Source of the DNA: Macrocystis pyrifera
Taxonomy: Eukaryota > Sar > Phaeophyceae > Laminariales > Laminariaceae
Direction: 5' to 3'
Length of the DNA stretch: 64,000 nt
NCBI GenBank assembly: GCA_031763025.1
Contig: JASSKH010000021.1
Coordinates: 868,001 to 932,000 of the forward strand
A model generated the notes under the pieces. The model made no database searches and was not told the origin of the DNA. It saw only the letters and a list, made by a program, of their open reading frames with translations. A program made the position numbers and the translations under genes. This document shows, in pieces, positions 23,981-35,900 of the stretch. Positions within the stretch are counted from its first letter, which is position 1. Each line of letters opens with the position of its first letter.

Positions 23981-25172
23981 AGTGCTTCCCCTCTTCCATG
24001 ACGAGCTGTGCATCCCCTAGCGCCGCAGAGCAGCGGCACTTGCGCCCCGCCTCGCCTGACTGCATTCACCACGCACCTCGCATGCGTTGTATGTTGACGT
24101 CCACAAAGTAACCCCATCACTCGGTGCCCAAGAGCAATCATTGCCCTACAACCCCCGCAGGTCGTATCGCTTTGGTCGTCTGCGATGAAAGCGTGAAGTT
24201 GCGATACGCTCTCTGGTGCGGACCTCCTCCTTCTCCGTCCCCTCCTTCCCTGCGAAATCCACTTTCTCCTTCGCCACCCCCTTCCTCGCCAGGGGCCATG
24301 GGCGGCTCGCCGCTCCCGGGTCGGGAGATTCTCCCCCGGCTCGTGGCGACCCCTCTTCCACTTATCGCCGCCCGTGATCACCTTCCAGATCCGCGCGGTC
24401 GACCTCGCCTGCCTCTTGCGCTCCCCCCCCCACCCTCTACTGCGCCGGTGGGCGTGGACGCAGTTGCTCCAGTTGTTGACGGGGTGATACTGGGCTGTGT
24501 CAGAGGGGGGGGCAAGCGTCCCGGCGCCGTGGCCTCCCTGTCCCTTGCGGTATGGGGGTTGTGGGGGTCACCCACAACCCCCATGACCCCCACAACCCCC
24601 ATACCGCAAGGGACAGGGAGGCCACGGCGCCGGGACGCTTGCCCCCCCCTCTGACACAGCCCAGTATCACCCCGTCAACAACTGGAGCAACTGCGTCCAC
24701 GCCCACCGGTGCAGTAGAGGGGGGGGGGGAGCGCAAGAGGCAGGCGAGGTCGACCGCGCGGATCTGGAAGGTGATCTCGAGCGGCGATAAGTGGAAGAGG
24801 GGTCGCCACGAGCCGAGGGAGAATCTCTCGACCCGGGAGCGGCGAGCCGCCCATGGCCCCTGGCGAGAAAGGGGGTGGCGAAGGAGAAAGTGGATTTCGC
24901 AGGGAAGGAGGGGACGGAGAAGGAGGAGGTCCAGCACCAGAGAGCGTGTCGCAACTTCGCGCTTTCATCGCAGACGACCAGAGCGGTACGACCTGCGGGG
25001 GTTGTAGGGCAACGATTGCTCGGGGGCACCGAGTGGTGGGGTTACCTTGTGGACGTCAACATGCAATGCATGCGAGGTGCGTGGTGAATGCAGTCAGGCG
25101 AGGCGGGGCGCAAGTGCCGCTGCTCTGCGGCGCTAGGGGATGCACAGCTCGTCATGGAAGACGGGAAGCACT
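23981..25172. repeat. Head-to-head palindrome of retroelement DNA (about 590 bp arms)
   Basis: 23981-24570 and 24584-25172 are inverted copies separated by a 13 bp loop (24571-24583). At the centre TATGGGGGTTGTGGGGGTCA faces its complement. Both arms encode the same RING-like cysteine cluster on opposite strands: the right arm at 24970-25150 on plus, the left arm at 24000-24180 on minus. The arms differ at scattered sites (for example GAGCAATCATTGCCC against GGGCAACGATTGCTC), so the duplication is not brand new. Confidence 0.9.
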
Positions 25173-25910
25173 AGAAGCGGCAGTTCAGGCAGACCCCGGA
25201 CTGAGCGTTACGGCAGCGGGACTCGGAGGGAGACCTGACGACCGCGAGGATGGCCGCCGGGATGGGCTCCTCTATCCCTGGGACCAAAATACGCTGGGGA
25301 TCGCAGGACCAGTCGACCATGTTCCCCTTAAGGACCTCCAACAACGTTATGTCACTGTTATTAAAGTGCAGTCAAGATTGGCTACTGCTCACGCCAAGCT
25401 TATCACCCACGTGCTTGGCCTCGCCCTGGGAGAGCATCGCCCACACAGACAGTCGGAGACGCCGACCTCGTCATCGAGGCGGGAGGACTCCGAGATGCTA
25501 CGGCATCAAAGTATCGCGATAAAGCGATACTCCTCGACGTCACGTATGCGGATCCACAAGCGGGGATCCACATGCGGGCAGGCAGCGCTGACCGAGACGG
25601 ATCAGCTGCTTCCACTTCTGAGGCGCGCAAGCGCAGTCACTACGCTCGTCCGGGACAGGTGTCCTTCGACGAGCGCAGCTGCAAACTCGCCACCCTCGCG
25701 GTGGAAAGCTTTGGGTGCCTCGGAAAGGAAGGCAGCGATCTAATTGATCAGTTGGCGACAAGCATAGTTGGAGGGACGGACGGATCGTCCCTGGCGCGGA
25801 AGGGCGTCTGCAAAGAACGCCTCTTCCAGATCATCTCCGTGACTACACAGGTTGCAATTTCACGTAGAGTACACAGGTATACTTGCCCTGAGGGACCGCC
25901 AGGCCGCTAG
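24853..25910 (+). pseudogene. Retroelement 3' end: RING-like zinc cluster plus restriction-like endonuclease region, frameshifted
   Basis: The first frame (from 24853) contains CGGCRATIARGH, then LPCGRQHAMHARC and PLLCGARGC, a C-x2-C...C-x3-H-x2-H-x2-C...C-x4-C arrangement like a RING-type zinc site. It continues through KDLQQRYVTVIKVQSRLA to THVLGLA. From about 25425 the sense continues in another frame: VGDADLVIEAGGLRD, then KAILLDVTYADPQAGIHM, then SHYARPGQVSFDERS and KERLFQIISVTTQVA, with stop TAG at 25908. DADLV...LLDVT resembles the R/KPD...D signature of the restriction-like endonucleases that follow the reverse transcriptase in some non-LTR retrotransposons. No reverse transcriptase core is present. 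It is a 5'-truncated relic broken by about one base near 25425. Confidence 0.6.
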
Positions 25911-26127
25911 GGGAAGGGAGGAAGAAGCCGGAGGAATGCGGCCAATGACATGGGGATTGAACGTCGATTAGGAATATAATATACTATACTGGTAGCTAGA
26001 ATGAAATGTGGGGAATGGGAATTTGGAAACGACATGCAGAGAAGTATATGAGAGATACTACTGATTTAAGGAAGGATATTTGGTTTATATAGGGACGGCA
26101 TCTACGCTATTTTGTCAGAAGGCAAGC

Positions 26128-26180
<53 letters not shown>

Positions 26181-27677
26181 ACTACTACTACTACTACTAA
26201 TAATAATAACAATAACAATACTAATACTAATAATAACAATAATAATACCAAGGCATATAGCAGTGGTGTGGTGGTATTACCACCAGGTATACCCCAGGTA
26301 TAAAAAGTGAAGAACCTGGTGCCAGGTATTAAAAGAGTGCTGTATTTAGCCATGACGTCAATAAGCTCTACTCGTATACTCTACGACTTGAGAACGGCGA
26401 TACTTGATGAGTCTGCGAGGGAAGGAAGTGTTCATGGCCCCACGCATGATAAAACACAAACCATCTACAAGTAGTCTTTTTTATTAAATACAACACATAT
26501 ACCGTCGCGGGATGAGGGGGGGGGCTCTGCTTTGAGGCTTCGGGTCTATAAATGAATGCAGGCGAAAGGAGGGAAAGACATCGAGCCAAGGAATACAAAC
26601 AGGAATAAGCAAAGCATTGTTGTATGCAAATAAAAATCATACCTCGTGGTACATACTACCGTACTTAAAAATCATGGCAGCGTTTGTTTGAACGAGATCG
26701 GGCGCCCCTTCACCAAGTTAGTTGGCGACTTCGCCAATGGATCATCCGGTAGAAGAGAGAAAGACATTTCGTGCCCGCAGTTTTCTGATTTTCAAATAAT
26801 AAATACTAAAATCAAGATTAAAATTATAGTTTTTTTCGGATATATATATCATCATAAAGTACAGAACGTTTCAAGATTTTTCTTTTTTCGGTGGGGCTAA
26901 GTTTTTTACATCATTTCATTCTATACTTGATTTTGATACATATTTTATATCTCTGCATTTTGGGACTGGGTCGACGCACACACATGACGAGGTTTCGTAG
27001 GAATTTCGGAGTGCACCAAATGACAAGACATATGCAACCGCCAACAACCACTCACATGCATACAAGGCGCATAACTCTTGACGGATAACAATCAACACCA
27101 GATCGAACCTCACTCGCTCACAATTGTTACCTCTCGCACGCAGAAGGATTCTATTATTCTTACCCACAAAGCACCGTATTTTCACCGTGGTCAACGCTTC
27201 GCGTGGAAGTGAGAAACAAAATGTTGGCTCACTTCAAAAATAAGACTTTGGCACCATCCACGACTGTGTCACCTCTGAGCAGCTACCGGCGGTGCTACGT
27301 GGAGCAGGTGGACCAGGGCGCGCCCCCGGCAAACAGGAGCAACGGGGGGCGGTACTTGGGGCCCCGAGGGGACACTTATCGACGACAGGCCGTCCTGGGA
27401 CGGGGTTCAGGGTTTGCACCTTGTTTCCCTCCTCCACGGGACCGGGACACAAATGGTTTAACTCGCATCCACTGGCGGGAGATCCCAGTCTCCAAAGTCT
27501 TCAAAAGTTGGCGAAAAAGGTACTACAGAGAGAGAGGCATAAATATGCCGCGCCGTGCCAAAATGACAGATGGTAGAAGCGGCGCTGCAGTAACGGTGAG
27601 ATGCGTCGAACGCTCTCAGAAGACTTTTAAGAGTTACCTGGTACGAAATACTACAAATATTTACAGTACAGCAACAT
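25911..27677. other. Spacer with a long AAT/ACT microsatellite
   Basis: 26128-26248 is a compound trinucleotide repeat: (AAT)n, then (ACT)n, then AAT/AAC mixtures. The rest has TACCAGGTA-like motifs and no exon series. The right end is the 3' flank of the minus-strand BSD-domain gene (stop at 27678). Confidence 0.7.
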
Positions 27678-30600
27678 TTATCCTTCCCCGAGCTCCGCCG
27701 CAATTTCCGCCTCCAGGGCAGCGTCGATACTGTCGTCACTATCATCACTATCACCGTCCAGATCATCCAGCTCGCCAAGATCGGAGAAGTCGTCATCTGC
27801 AGCATCGCAGGTGTCATCATCAACGAGAAAAACGGTACCACATACATAACGTGTTGAAAGGGTGTGTAGAAGTGCTTCTTCAGTCGGTATGGAGTACTAT
27901 TGAGAATCATGCAAGGCCGAATAAAGGCTGCGAAATGACGCAAAGCGAATCGACGTCCTTATCGAAGCAGCATCTGCAGTGCACCCGGGCGCGATGCAAA
28001 GCAAACACGAGTCAAAGCTTTGCAGAAACCTACAAATTGTGAATTCCCTTAGAAAACGATACACAGGCAGTACCGGTGGGTAGTTTAAAAAAAAGACGGG
28101 GGGCGAGCGAATCGAAGGTGCGCTGTTTTACGCAGGAGGACGTTAACCGGAAACGATTAATCATAGCACAGCGTATACCTGGTACCAGATAAAGTCTACC
28201 TGTAGTAGGTATTGTGTGACTGTGACTGCATTGAGGGAGGCAAAGCAAACGGCTAGACCGAGCGAAACGGACGTTGGCTTCGTGGCAATACGAGAAGGCG
28301 CCTGAACATTACCTCCACATTGCTAGCAATAAGACCATCACACCATCAGCACGCAACGTGAACACCACGAAATTTCACGTTGAGAAAACGCACGCATACC
28401 TGAAAACAAAACAGAGCAATACACAGCAGACTCGGCAGACCGGGTTGCCACCGTATTATTGGAATACAATAAAAGACAAACCCCTCTGATGATGCTTGTT
28501 TTGTAAAAATGTCTCAAAAGCAATACCTGGTACATTAATCGGTAAATCGGGCGTGAAATATGACCTGCATGACATAGGCCTCACCATCTTCTGCATTGTC
28601 CAAGTCGTGGCCTTTCTCGGCGGGTCGCTCGGACGGCGAAGTCATGCTCTGCACGTCTTCATGAGTAACCTTGTCATATTCTTCGCTGGTAGACGTTCCG
28701 GACGCGTCCTGAAACGGCGTACAGCGTGGGCCACCAAACGGTAAGTTAGTAAATTCAGCCAAAAGGAGCCGTGTCGCGTGTTACCTGACGTATGTGCGCA
28801 ACCAACGCCTTTATAGTCGAATGGGCGTTGCGTGACGCCAACAATAAGATATGGCAGGGCACCACGTTGTTGGCGCTGATTTAACGGGCGTGGGTTGTTT
28901 GCTTGTTGACCGTTCTTCCTTCTTAAAGGCGACTTGCTTCCTTTGCAACGAACTATTTCCCTGTTCCACAGTCGTCGCGCGGAGGATGTTCCCAAAAGGT
29001 CGCAAAGAGCCTATCGGGCATTCATTCTCGCATCGCCCAAGAAACCAGCCGGAGCAGCAGAACAGACACGAGTCCGTGGGACGACAACTGCAACGAGGGA
29101 AAATACTAGATTTCCGCAAAATATCATAGCGATAAACAGCAGTTGCGGCGTTTGGCGGTTTGTGTTTGTTCTATAAATATTCTAGTTGAAAAACAAAGTA
29201 CCTGTGGTGCCTGTAGCACGAAGAAAGAAGCGACCAGAGCAAGCGGGAACATTCGTTGCTCTCAGCAGAAACCTCAACCGTTGTTATATCGCGCAAATAA
29301 AAAATAATCGGCCACCGGCGCAGCAGAAACACTTGGCGACATCGGTCAATGGGCGTGAAGTGGTATTTAGCGTTGTATGTACGTACGATTGGGAGACAAA
29401 ACATCCAACTACCGTGCTGTAGCATCGGCTGCAGAAACTACGCCTCGATTTTACTTTGAACAAGGCATGCGCTGGGACGCGCATTAGGACAAAAACCCTA
29501 TTCAGTCTTGCGACGAGCTTCTATTGTTTACATAATATACATATTAAAAGTACGTTTGCTCCAAAAGCGGAGGAGGTTCTCAAGGTCTCCAGGAAACGCC
29601 GAAGCTGGCCACAAGAAGCGTTAGACGTCATGCGGTAAACGTCAAGTCCCAGGACCCTTACCTGAAGTAAGTCTTCGCATAGTGGCTCAAGGCCCACCTC
29701 TGTCCGAAGGGCGGCAACTCGTGAAAAGTAGTGGTGCCAAAACGTTTTCTCTGGTAAACGCGCGATGAGGCGGGCGTGGATCTTCGCCAAGTTTGGGTCG
29801 AGCGACAACATCTTTACGGCCACGTTAATATGTCGCTCAAGCTGAAATCCTGCCCCTGCCAGACTGCCAGCAGCATATCTAACGTCGTCCTCGTTCTCCT
29901 TGCCATGCGCCCCTTCTTCTTGGGCGGTCTTCTGTGAAAGCAAAAAAACAAGTCTTAGTAAAGCGTGCAGTAAAGCAAAGCAGTGAAAAAAATCAGGTAA
30001 GTTGTACTTTGAATATCGCCATCAGCTGCCTATTCGTCTGCACCTCGATCCTGTATTATTTACATTTGAAGGTGCTGAACCATCGAGGTTTGGCTTGAAG
30101 AACAAGGCACCGAGCTTTGGCTGTGTATATAGACACTAGATGACCCACACTTACCGAACAACGTACAGCACTCCAGGCATAAAAACAGTAAGTACAAAGG
30201 CACTAGATGCGGCGCAAGGCGCGAATACGTTGAAATCACTCGTATTAGCCGCCATGGAACGCACTATAAATAATGACCGATGACTATTAACAGCTCCAGA
30301 GCGATATATGCTAATACGGAGGACCATAGTAAATAACACCTGCGGTACACACAAAAGACTATTTATTTACTTATTTTTACTAACAAAATTTGGTCCCATT
30401 TACTATGGTCCACCGTAATAGTGACGCACATAGATCGGGACCTGGGCAGTCAACCTCATCGGGAAAATTGCGTCTAACCGCGCATACTTTAATGTGCTCA
30501 CCGGCGTCGTTTCAGTTGCAGGAGGGCCTGTCGTGAAGTTCGACTCTTCTAAAGAGAGAGAGAGGACCTTCTCCATCAACCCCTTGGAGTTTTTACATTT

Positions 30601-32935
30601 TCCGAAGTTAGAAAACAACAGCGGGCGACACGCGAAGCGAAGACCAAAAATACATTACGCGTTGAAGACTCCACTCGGCATATGATATCGAATAAAGCAG
30701 TGTCTTTTTCCCAAAAGCGATACCTGGTGCGACGGTAAAATGATGCCAAAATGGTTTGGATTGCAGATCAAGTCAACACGCCTCGGCGACTAAGCACATC
30801 ACGAGTACCTACCCCATTCGGTTCCTCTCTGACCGGCACTACTGACTAAGCTGTGCGGATAGGTTATGGCACACAAGTCAAAGAAGTGCGATAGCCCTAG
30901 AAAACGCCTCATGCTTGTCTGTTGCCAGCGACAGCTCTAGGGCTAGCGTCGGACAGAACCCCTTCTTTCTTCCTTCTTCCTTCTTTTGGCAGTGGCTCCA
31001 AGCGTTCGACAACCGCAACCCACTCGTTCAGCTAAGGGGCCTCGGATGCAGCAACAAACATCAGCTGCATCAATTTCAGACCAAGGTTTGGAGTAGGGTA
31101 TCCCCCCGCATGGAACGAACTGACTGCTTCTGAGATAATAGGGGTATTAATTTGCTACTACTTGCAGACTTCTGCTGCAAGTAGCTGTAGAGCTTATCCC
31201 ACGTCACTCATTCAATTTCTCAATTGCAGTAAGGCCACGCATCTACAGTAGTCCTGGTACTGACCCGTAAGCCTGCGCATACTCCGATCGGAGCGCGCGT
31301 GGTTGGCGGCTGTTGGAAGCCTGTGACACACATTGTGTACTCACGTGACTGAGTATGGTCTTCTGCTCTATGCGAGTCTCCCAAGGCAATATCTTGACTT
31401 CTGTTTGCTTCAGGCCAGCGTCCTCTGCGTAACACGAACGGAGAAGGGCGTAAAAAAAACTACTCGAGGTGCCAAGCGGATCAATAACATGTGCTGTGGT
31501 CTGCGATTGATCGAACGACAGTAAACGATCCGTGCAAGAAGGCATGAGCCAATTATTAGAAGCCATGAGAAGTTCGCGAGTGCACATAATGGCGAAGCAT
31601 TGTAGTGTGCTAGTACAGTACAGAAAAACAAAACATAAGAGTAGTTCCGGACAGAGTGGTGGTGAAATCATTGCAAACAGATATCCTGTCAAGACAGCGT
31701 GCCCCCAGAAGATCAGAGCTGTGGTGGCTGCTGCTATATATTGGTATCAGTGTCACTGCCGGTGGCTATAGGGGCTGTGTAGGTGGGTGGGTGGATGGGT
31801 GCGTGACTGAGCGGGTGGGGGGGGTGATTGGGTAGGTGGGTGGGTGAGTAGCTGGGCGAGCGCGTAGGTGGATGGGTGGGCGGGTGGGTGAGTGGCAAGG
31901 AATCGTACGAGTGCTGCTACTATTACTGGGAACCATAGTAAAAAGGACCAAATACAGTTATTAAAAATAGGGAAATGTATAGATTTTTGTGTACCGCAGG
32001 TCCTATTTACTATGGCGCCCCGTAATATTAATAGCAGTACTCATAGAAGTACGTGCAACAAACATACTCGCAGGCACAGGACTGCTGCTGCCGCTCCTGT
32101 ATATAGGCAGGAGCATAGCGATGGTGCCTTCCTCAAGGTGCGCTCGTACTGCTGGTGGGGCTTTATATGTGGTTGTGTGTGTCCTGATTCTGCTGCTGTG
32201 ATCCGCTGCCGCTGGGCTATGTGTTGTGTGGGTGAGTGCGCTGATGATGCTGCCGTGATGCTGGTCTGTGATGCTGGTGGTGTTACGTATGAGTGCTCGT
32301 GCCGTATGGCATGGCGTTTTCGTTGGTAAGGGGCTGGCTGGTGACGGAATTTGAACCAGTCCCACGAAGGATTAATGTGCCAGATCACAGGGTCTTCAAA
32401 AAGTGGCCTCAAATCTCCGTTTTAGATCCTCGCTTCAGATCTCCGTTCATAATGATATATTATATGTAGTGGTATGAGATTAGTGGTGACAGAAAACACT
32501 CTTAGGAATATGAATAGGGCGGGTGTATGGCATGGTGCAGCAAGATGGCTCCTGGGACCGAAGTGCTCAAGGGAGAACGTTAGTTCGTGCAGCAGTACTG
32601 CTGTAGCACTACAGCACGTGCGGCACCGTGATATCAGAGGTGAAAATAATGCACATAATTATAAATAATACTAAAGTAGAACGGAAGATCACCTTGCTTG
32701 ATTCTCGTTTCCTCCGACACAATGTCGTCTTCAGCATTCTGAATAGCCTTGCCGATCTCCTGTTACCAAGGGGAAGCAAGGCAGACATCACAGCAGTATT
32801 AGCCCGGTAGTCCAAGATGGCGAGAAGTCGCATGACGTCATAGAAGCTTACTTGCTGTATGTAGTAGTATACTCACACTCTCTCGTGCTGGCACCGGGCA
32901 CCGTCCGAACAGAATCCAACAGTGTTGGGGACAAA

Positions 32936-32966
<31 letters not shown>

Positions 32967-35900
32967 AGGTCCGGATTGGTTTCAAGCGTACGAAAAAGTA
33001 AAGCAAAAAGGACAGGCGTCCCCAAGGCTCATCAGACTCCCAAACCTATGGAGACGGTGTGACTGGGTTTTAGGGTCCGTACGTGCTCAAATCAACGCCA
33101 CGAGTATACACATACCTTGATATGCATCAGGCACTACAGTAACTCGGGCTCCGCCGTCTGTAGCGCGCAGCGCAACACGCCTTCCGGCTCCTGTAGCGCT
33201 TCGTGCAACAATAGGCGTGTTGCGCAAGACACGATGCGCCGCAGGTGTGCTAGCCGGCCGTAGGGAGGCCCGGAGGGCTCCCGGAGGGCCGCCGGAGCAA
33301 AAATGCTATACATTCATGGATAGATGCCGGAAAACCACTTGGCAAAGCGCGTTTAATAGAGCTGTGAATTGGTGACTAAAAGTCGCCAGCTAGATATTAG
33401 TTGGCTAGATATTAGAGTTGCAGCGGTGCCAACTGTCCGATTATTTGGGTTTCCTTGTATATGAAACGCTTCTTTGCTACGGGGTGCGCATTTCCCCGTG
33501 AGACCACTCGTTCAGAGAGGGAGAGCGGGCTGAGAGCTTTACTGCAGCACATCAAAACCCATCGCCATCGACGGTGCCGGTGTCGATGGCAGTGTCGAAG
33601 GCCATTGGCATCTGTTTCACCATATTTGTGAAAAATGCAACCAAACAGCAAGTGCCGACTAGCCAAACAAAGGCAGTTGGTTGGTTGGTTTCGCCATCAA
33701 ACTACACGGTAATAACTTGCCGCGAAGTCCAGCCAACACACAGCTCTACTTAACCAGGTACTGATAGCGTTTACTGTAGACGTTTTTTTTTCGCCCACGG
33801 CAAACGTAAAAAGGTGCCTGATTTTTTTGCTCGCCTCCGGCGAAAAAGGCAGGCAACAGAAAAATGTTGCAACACCTTCCGGCACAGCGCAACAGGTGAC
33901 AAATACAAGGTGCTTCGGGTAGCGGGCGGTTCCGTCTGCTACGCTCGCTCTCGCAAGCAAGAACGGAACGGAACAGATGGTCCAAAATTTAAAGGGCAAG
34001 CAGGCGACATGCAAATGCCAAAAGCTCCATCCTGCACAGGAAAACAATCCGGACGCCGTGTGCAAGTACATACCACACAAAAGAGAAAGCACAGCACGGC
34101 ATACAGAACCGGAAAAAAATGAAAATCAGCTGAAGACGAAAAAATTTTAAATGATTTGAAAACAAAAGTCGTCGTCCCCTCTGATTCATGTGCTCCCCTC
34201 ATCCTTGGAACTCCTAGAGCCGTTCAAAAAAGTACAAAAAAATTCGAACATCTGCGAGTCTCGTACGCTCCCGGTCTCTCTCGCAACCACCTCGCCACCG
34301 ATTCGGTCCCGGCCGAGCTTTCATTTCTCTCTGCCCCAGCGAGCCCCGTGGCCCGCCTCGCGTGAACCCCGGTGCTCACCGTGGCCCTTGTTCGCCAGCT
34401 CAAGCATGTTGGTGCTCAGACCGCTTAGCTCTCTCTGAACTCCGACTTGATCGCAAAATAAGCACCGCCCGATTGTTCTTTTTTACGCACCAAAACGACC
34501 CGTATAGATTTGTACATACCTTGTATGATATTCACCTGACATCAGGAAAGTCCATTATCCGCTTCCCTTGTGTATCGATGGACACGCGACGCCTAGCCAC
34601 GAAAAAAGCGACCGACCTCCTTCCAAACCCCTCTACCCGCCAGCTCCCGCCGACACCCGCGATGGTGCCGCGCTCGCCCGGGTACACGCACGCACACAAC
34701 AGCTGAAACATAAATCACGAAAAACAAAAAAGGTTCTTCTCGCCGGCAAGCAATAGAAGGATACGTAGTTTATATGGGAGCTCTGAGAGGCCAGGGATGT
34801 GCCAACCGAGCCCGCTCAGGAAAAAGACAACATAAACATAACTTACGTTTATCTTTTTTTTTACTTGAATATAAGGACCTGCGTCGCGCTCAGCGAGTCT
34901 TACCACGATTTTTTGTCGCTTCTACGATCTTTGCTTTCTTCGCTTCTTTTGATTTCTTTGCGTGCTTGCTTATCGTGCCACACTTTTTTTCCCGGAAAAA
35001 GAAAAAGTCGATTTTGTTTTTTCAGCAGTCTGGCAGGCTCTCTTTCGCTCGGTTGGTACATCCCTGGCCTCTCAGAGCTCCCACTTGGACAACGCCTCCT
35101 TCGCTTACTTGCCGGACCTTTCCAGCGGTTCTTTGTTTTCTCCATTTTTTTGGCACTTTCGGTTATTTTTTCCTCTTTTCTTCTTTCGTTTCGTGTGCGT
35201 GCGTGTACTTCGAGCAGGGCACCGCGGGCGAGCCCGGCGCCGTCCCGGGTGTCAGCGGGTGCTGGTGGGTAGAGGGGGGGTTGCAAGGAGCGCGATCGCC
35301 GTACTCGTGGCTAGGCGTCGCGTGTACCTCGAGACACGAGGGAAGCATGAATGGGCTCTGTCTGGCCTCCATCTGACGAATTTGATAGAGTATGTACGAG
35401 TCATATGGGTCGTTCGGGATTACAAGACAAGATTCAAGCGATGCTTATTTTTGCGACCGAGCTGAAGCTCACAGAGACAGCTACGCGGTCTGAGCACCAA
35501 CATTGTCGAGCTGGCGAACGACGGCCACGGTGAGCACCGGGCTTAGCGCGAGGCGGGCGACGGGGCTCACTGTGGCCTAGAGTGAGGAAGCTTTACCCGG
35601 ACCGAATCGGTGGCGAGGTGGTCGCGAGAGGGGCGGGCGGCGTACGAGGCTGAGAGAGAAGCTATGCTGTTCGACTTTTTTTTTTTTTGACCGGCGCAAG
35701 GTGTTCCAATCAGGCAGAAAATTATTACCTGGTACATGAGAGGGCGCGAAGATTTTTTTTTCTTTCCGATATTTTAATTTTCATTGTTTTTGCGGTGCTG
35801 CTGTGCCGTTCTGTGCTTCCTCTATCGTAGATACACATACAGCGTATCACAAGAAGAAAATAACTACCCTACCTGGGGTATGTACGTACCTACGGCATGT

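Noticed and set aside
24124-24654. Long proline-rich frames across the palindrome centre (both strands)
   Set aside because: They are the mirror reading of the retroelement arms and the GGGGTT/CCCCAA centre, not a separate gene.
27203-28042. 279-codon open frame on the plus strand
   Set aside because: It lies antisense to the last exon of the BSD-domain gene. The histidine-rich part is the complement of that exon's acidic codons. No motif of its own.
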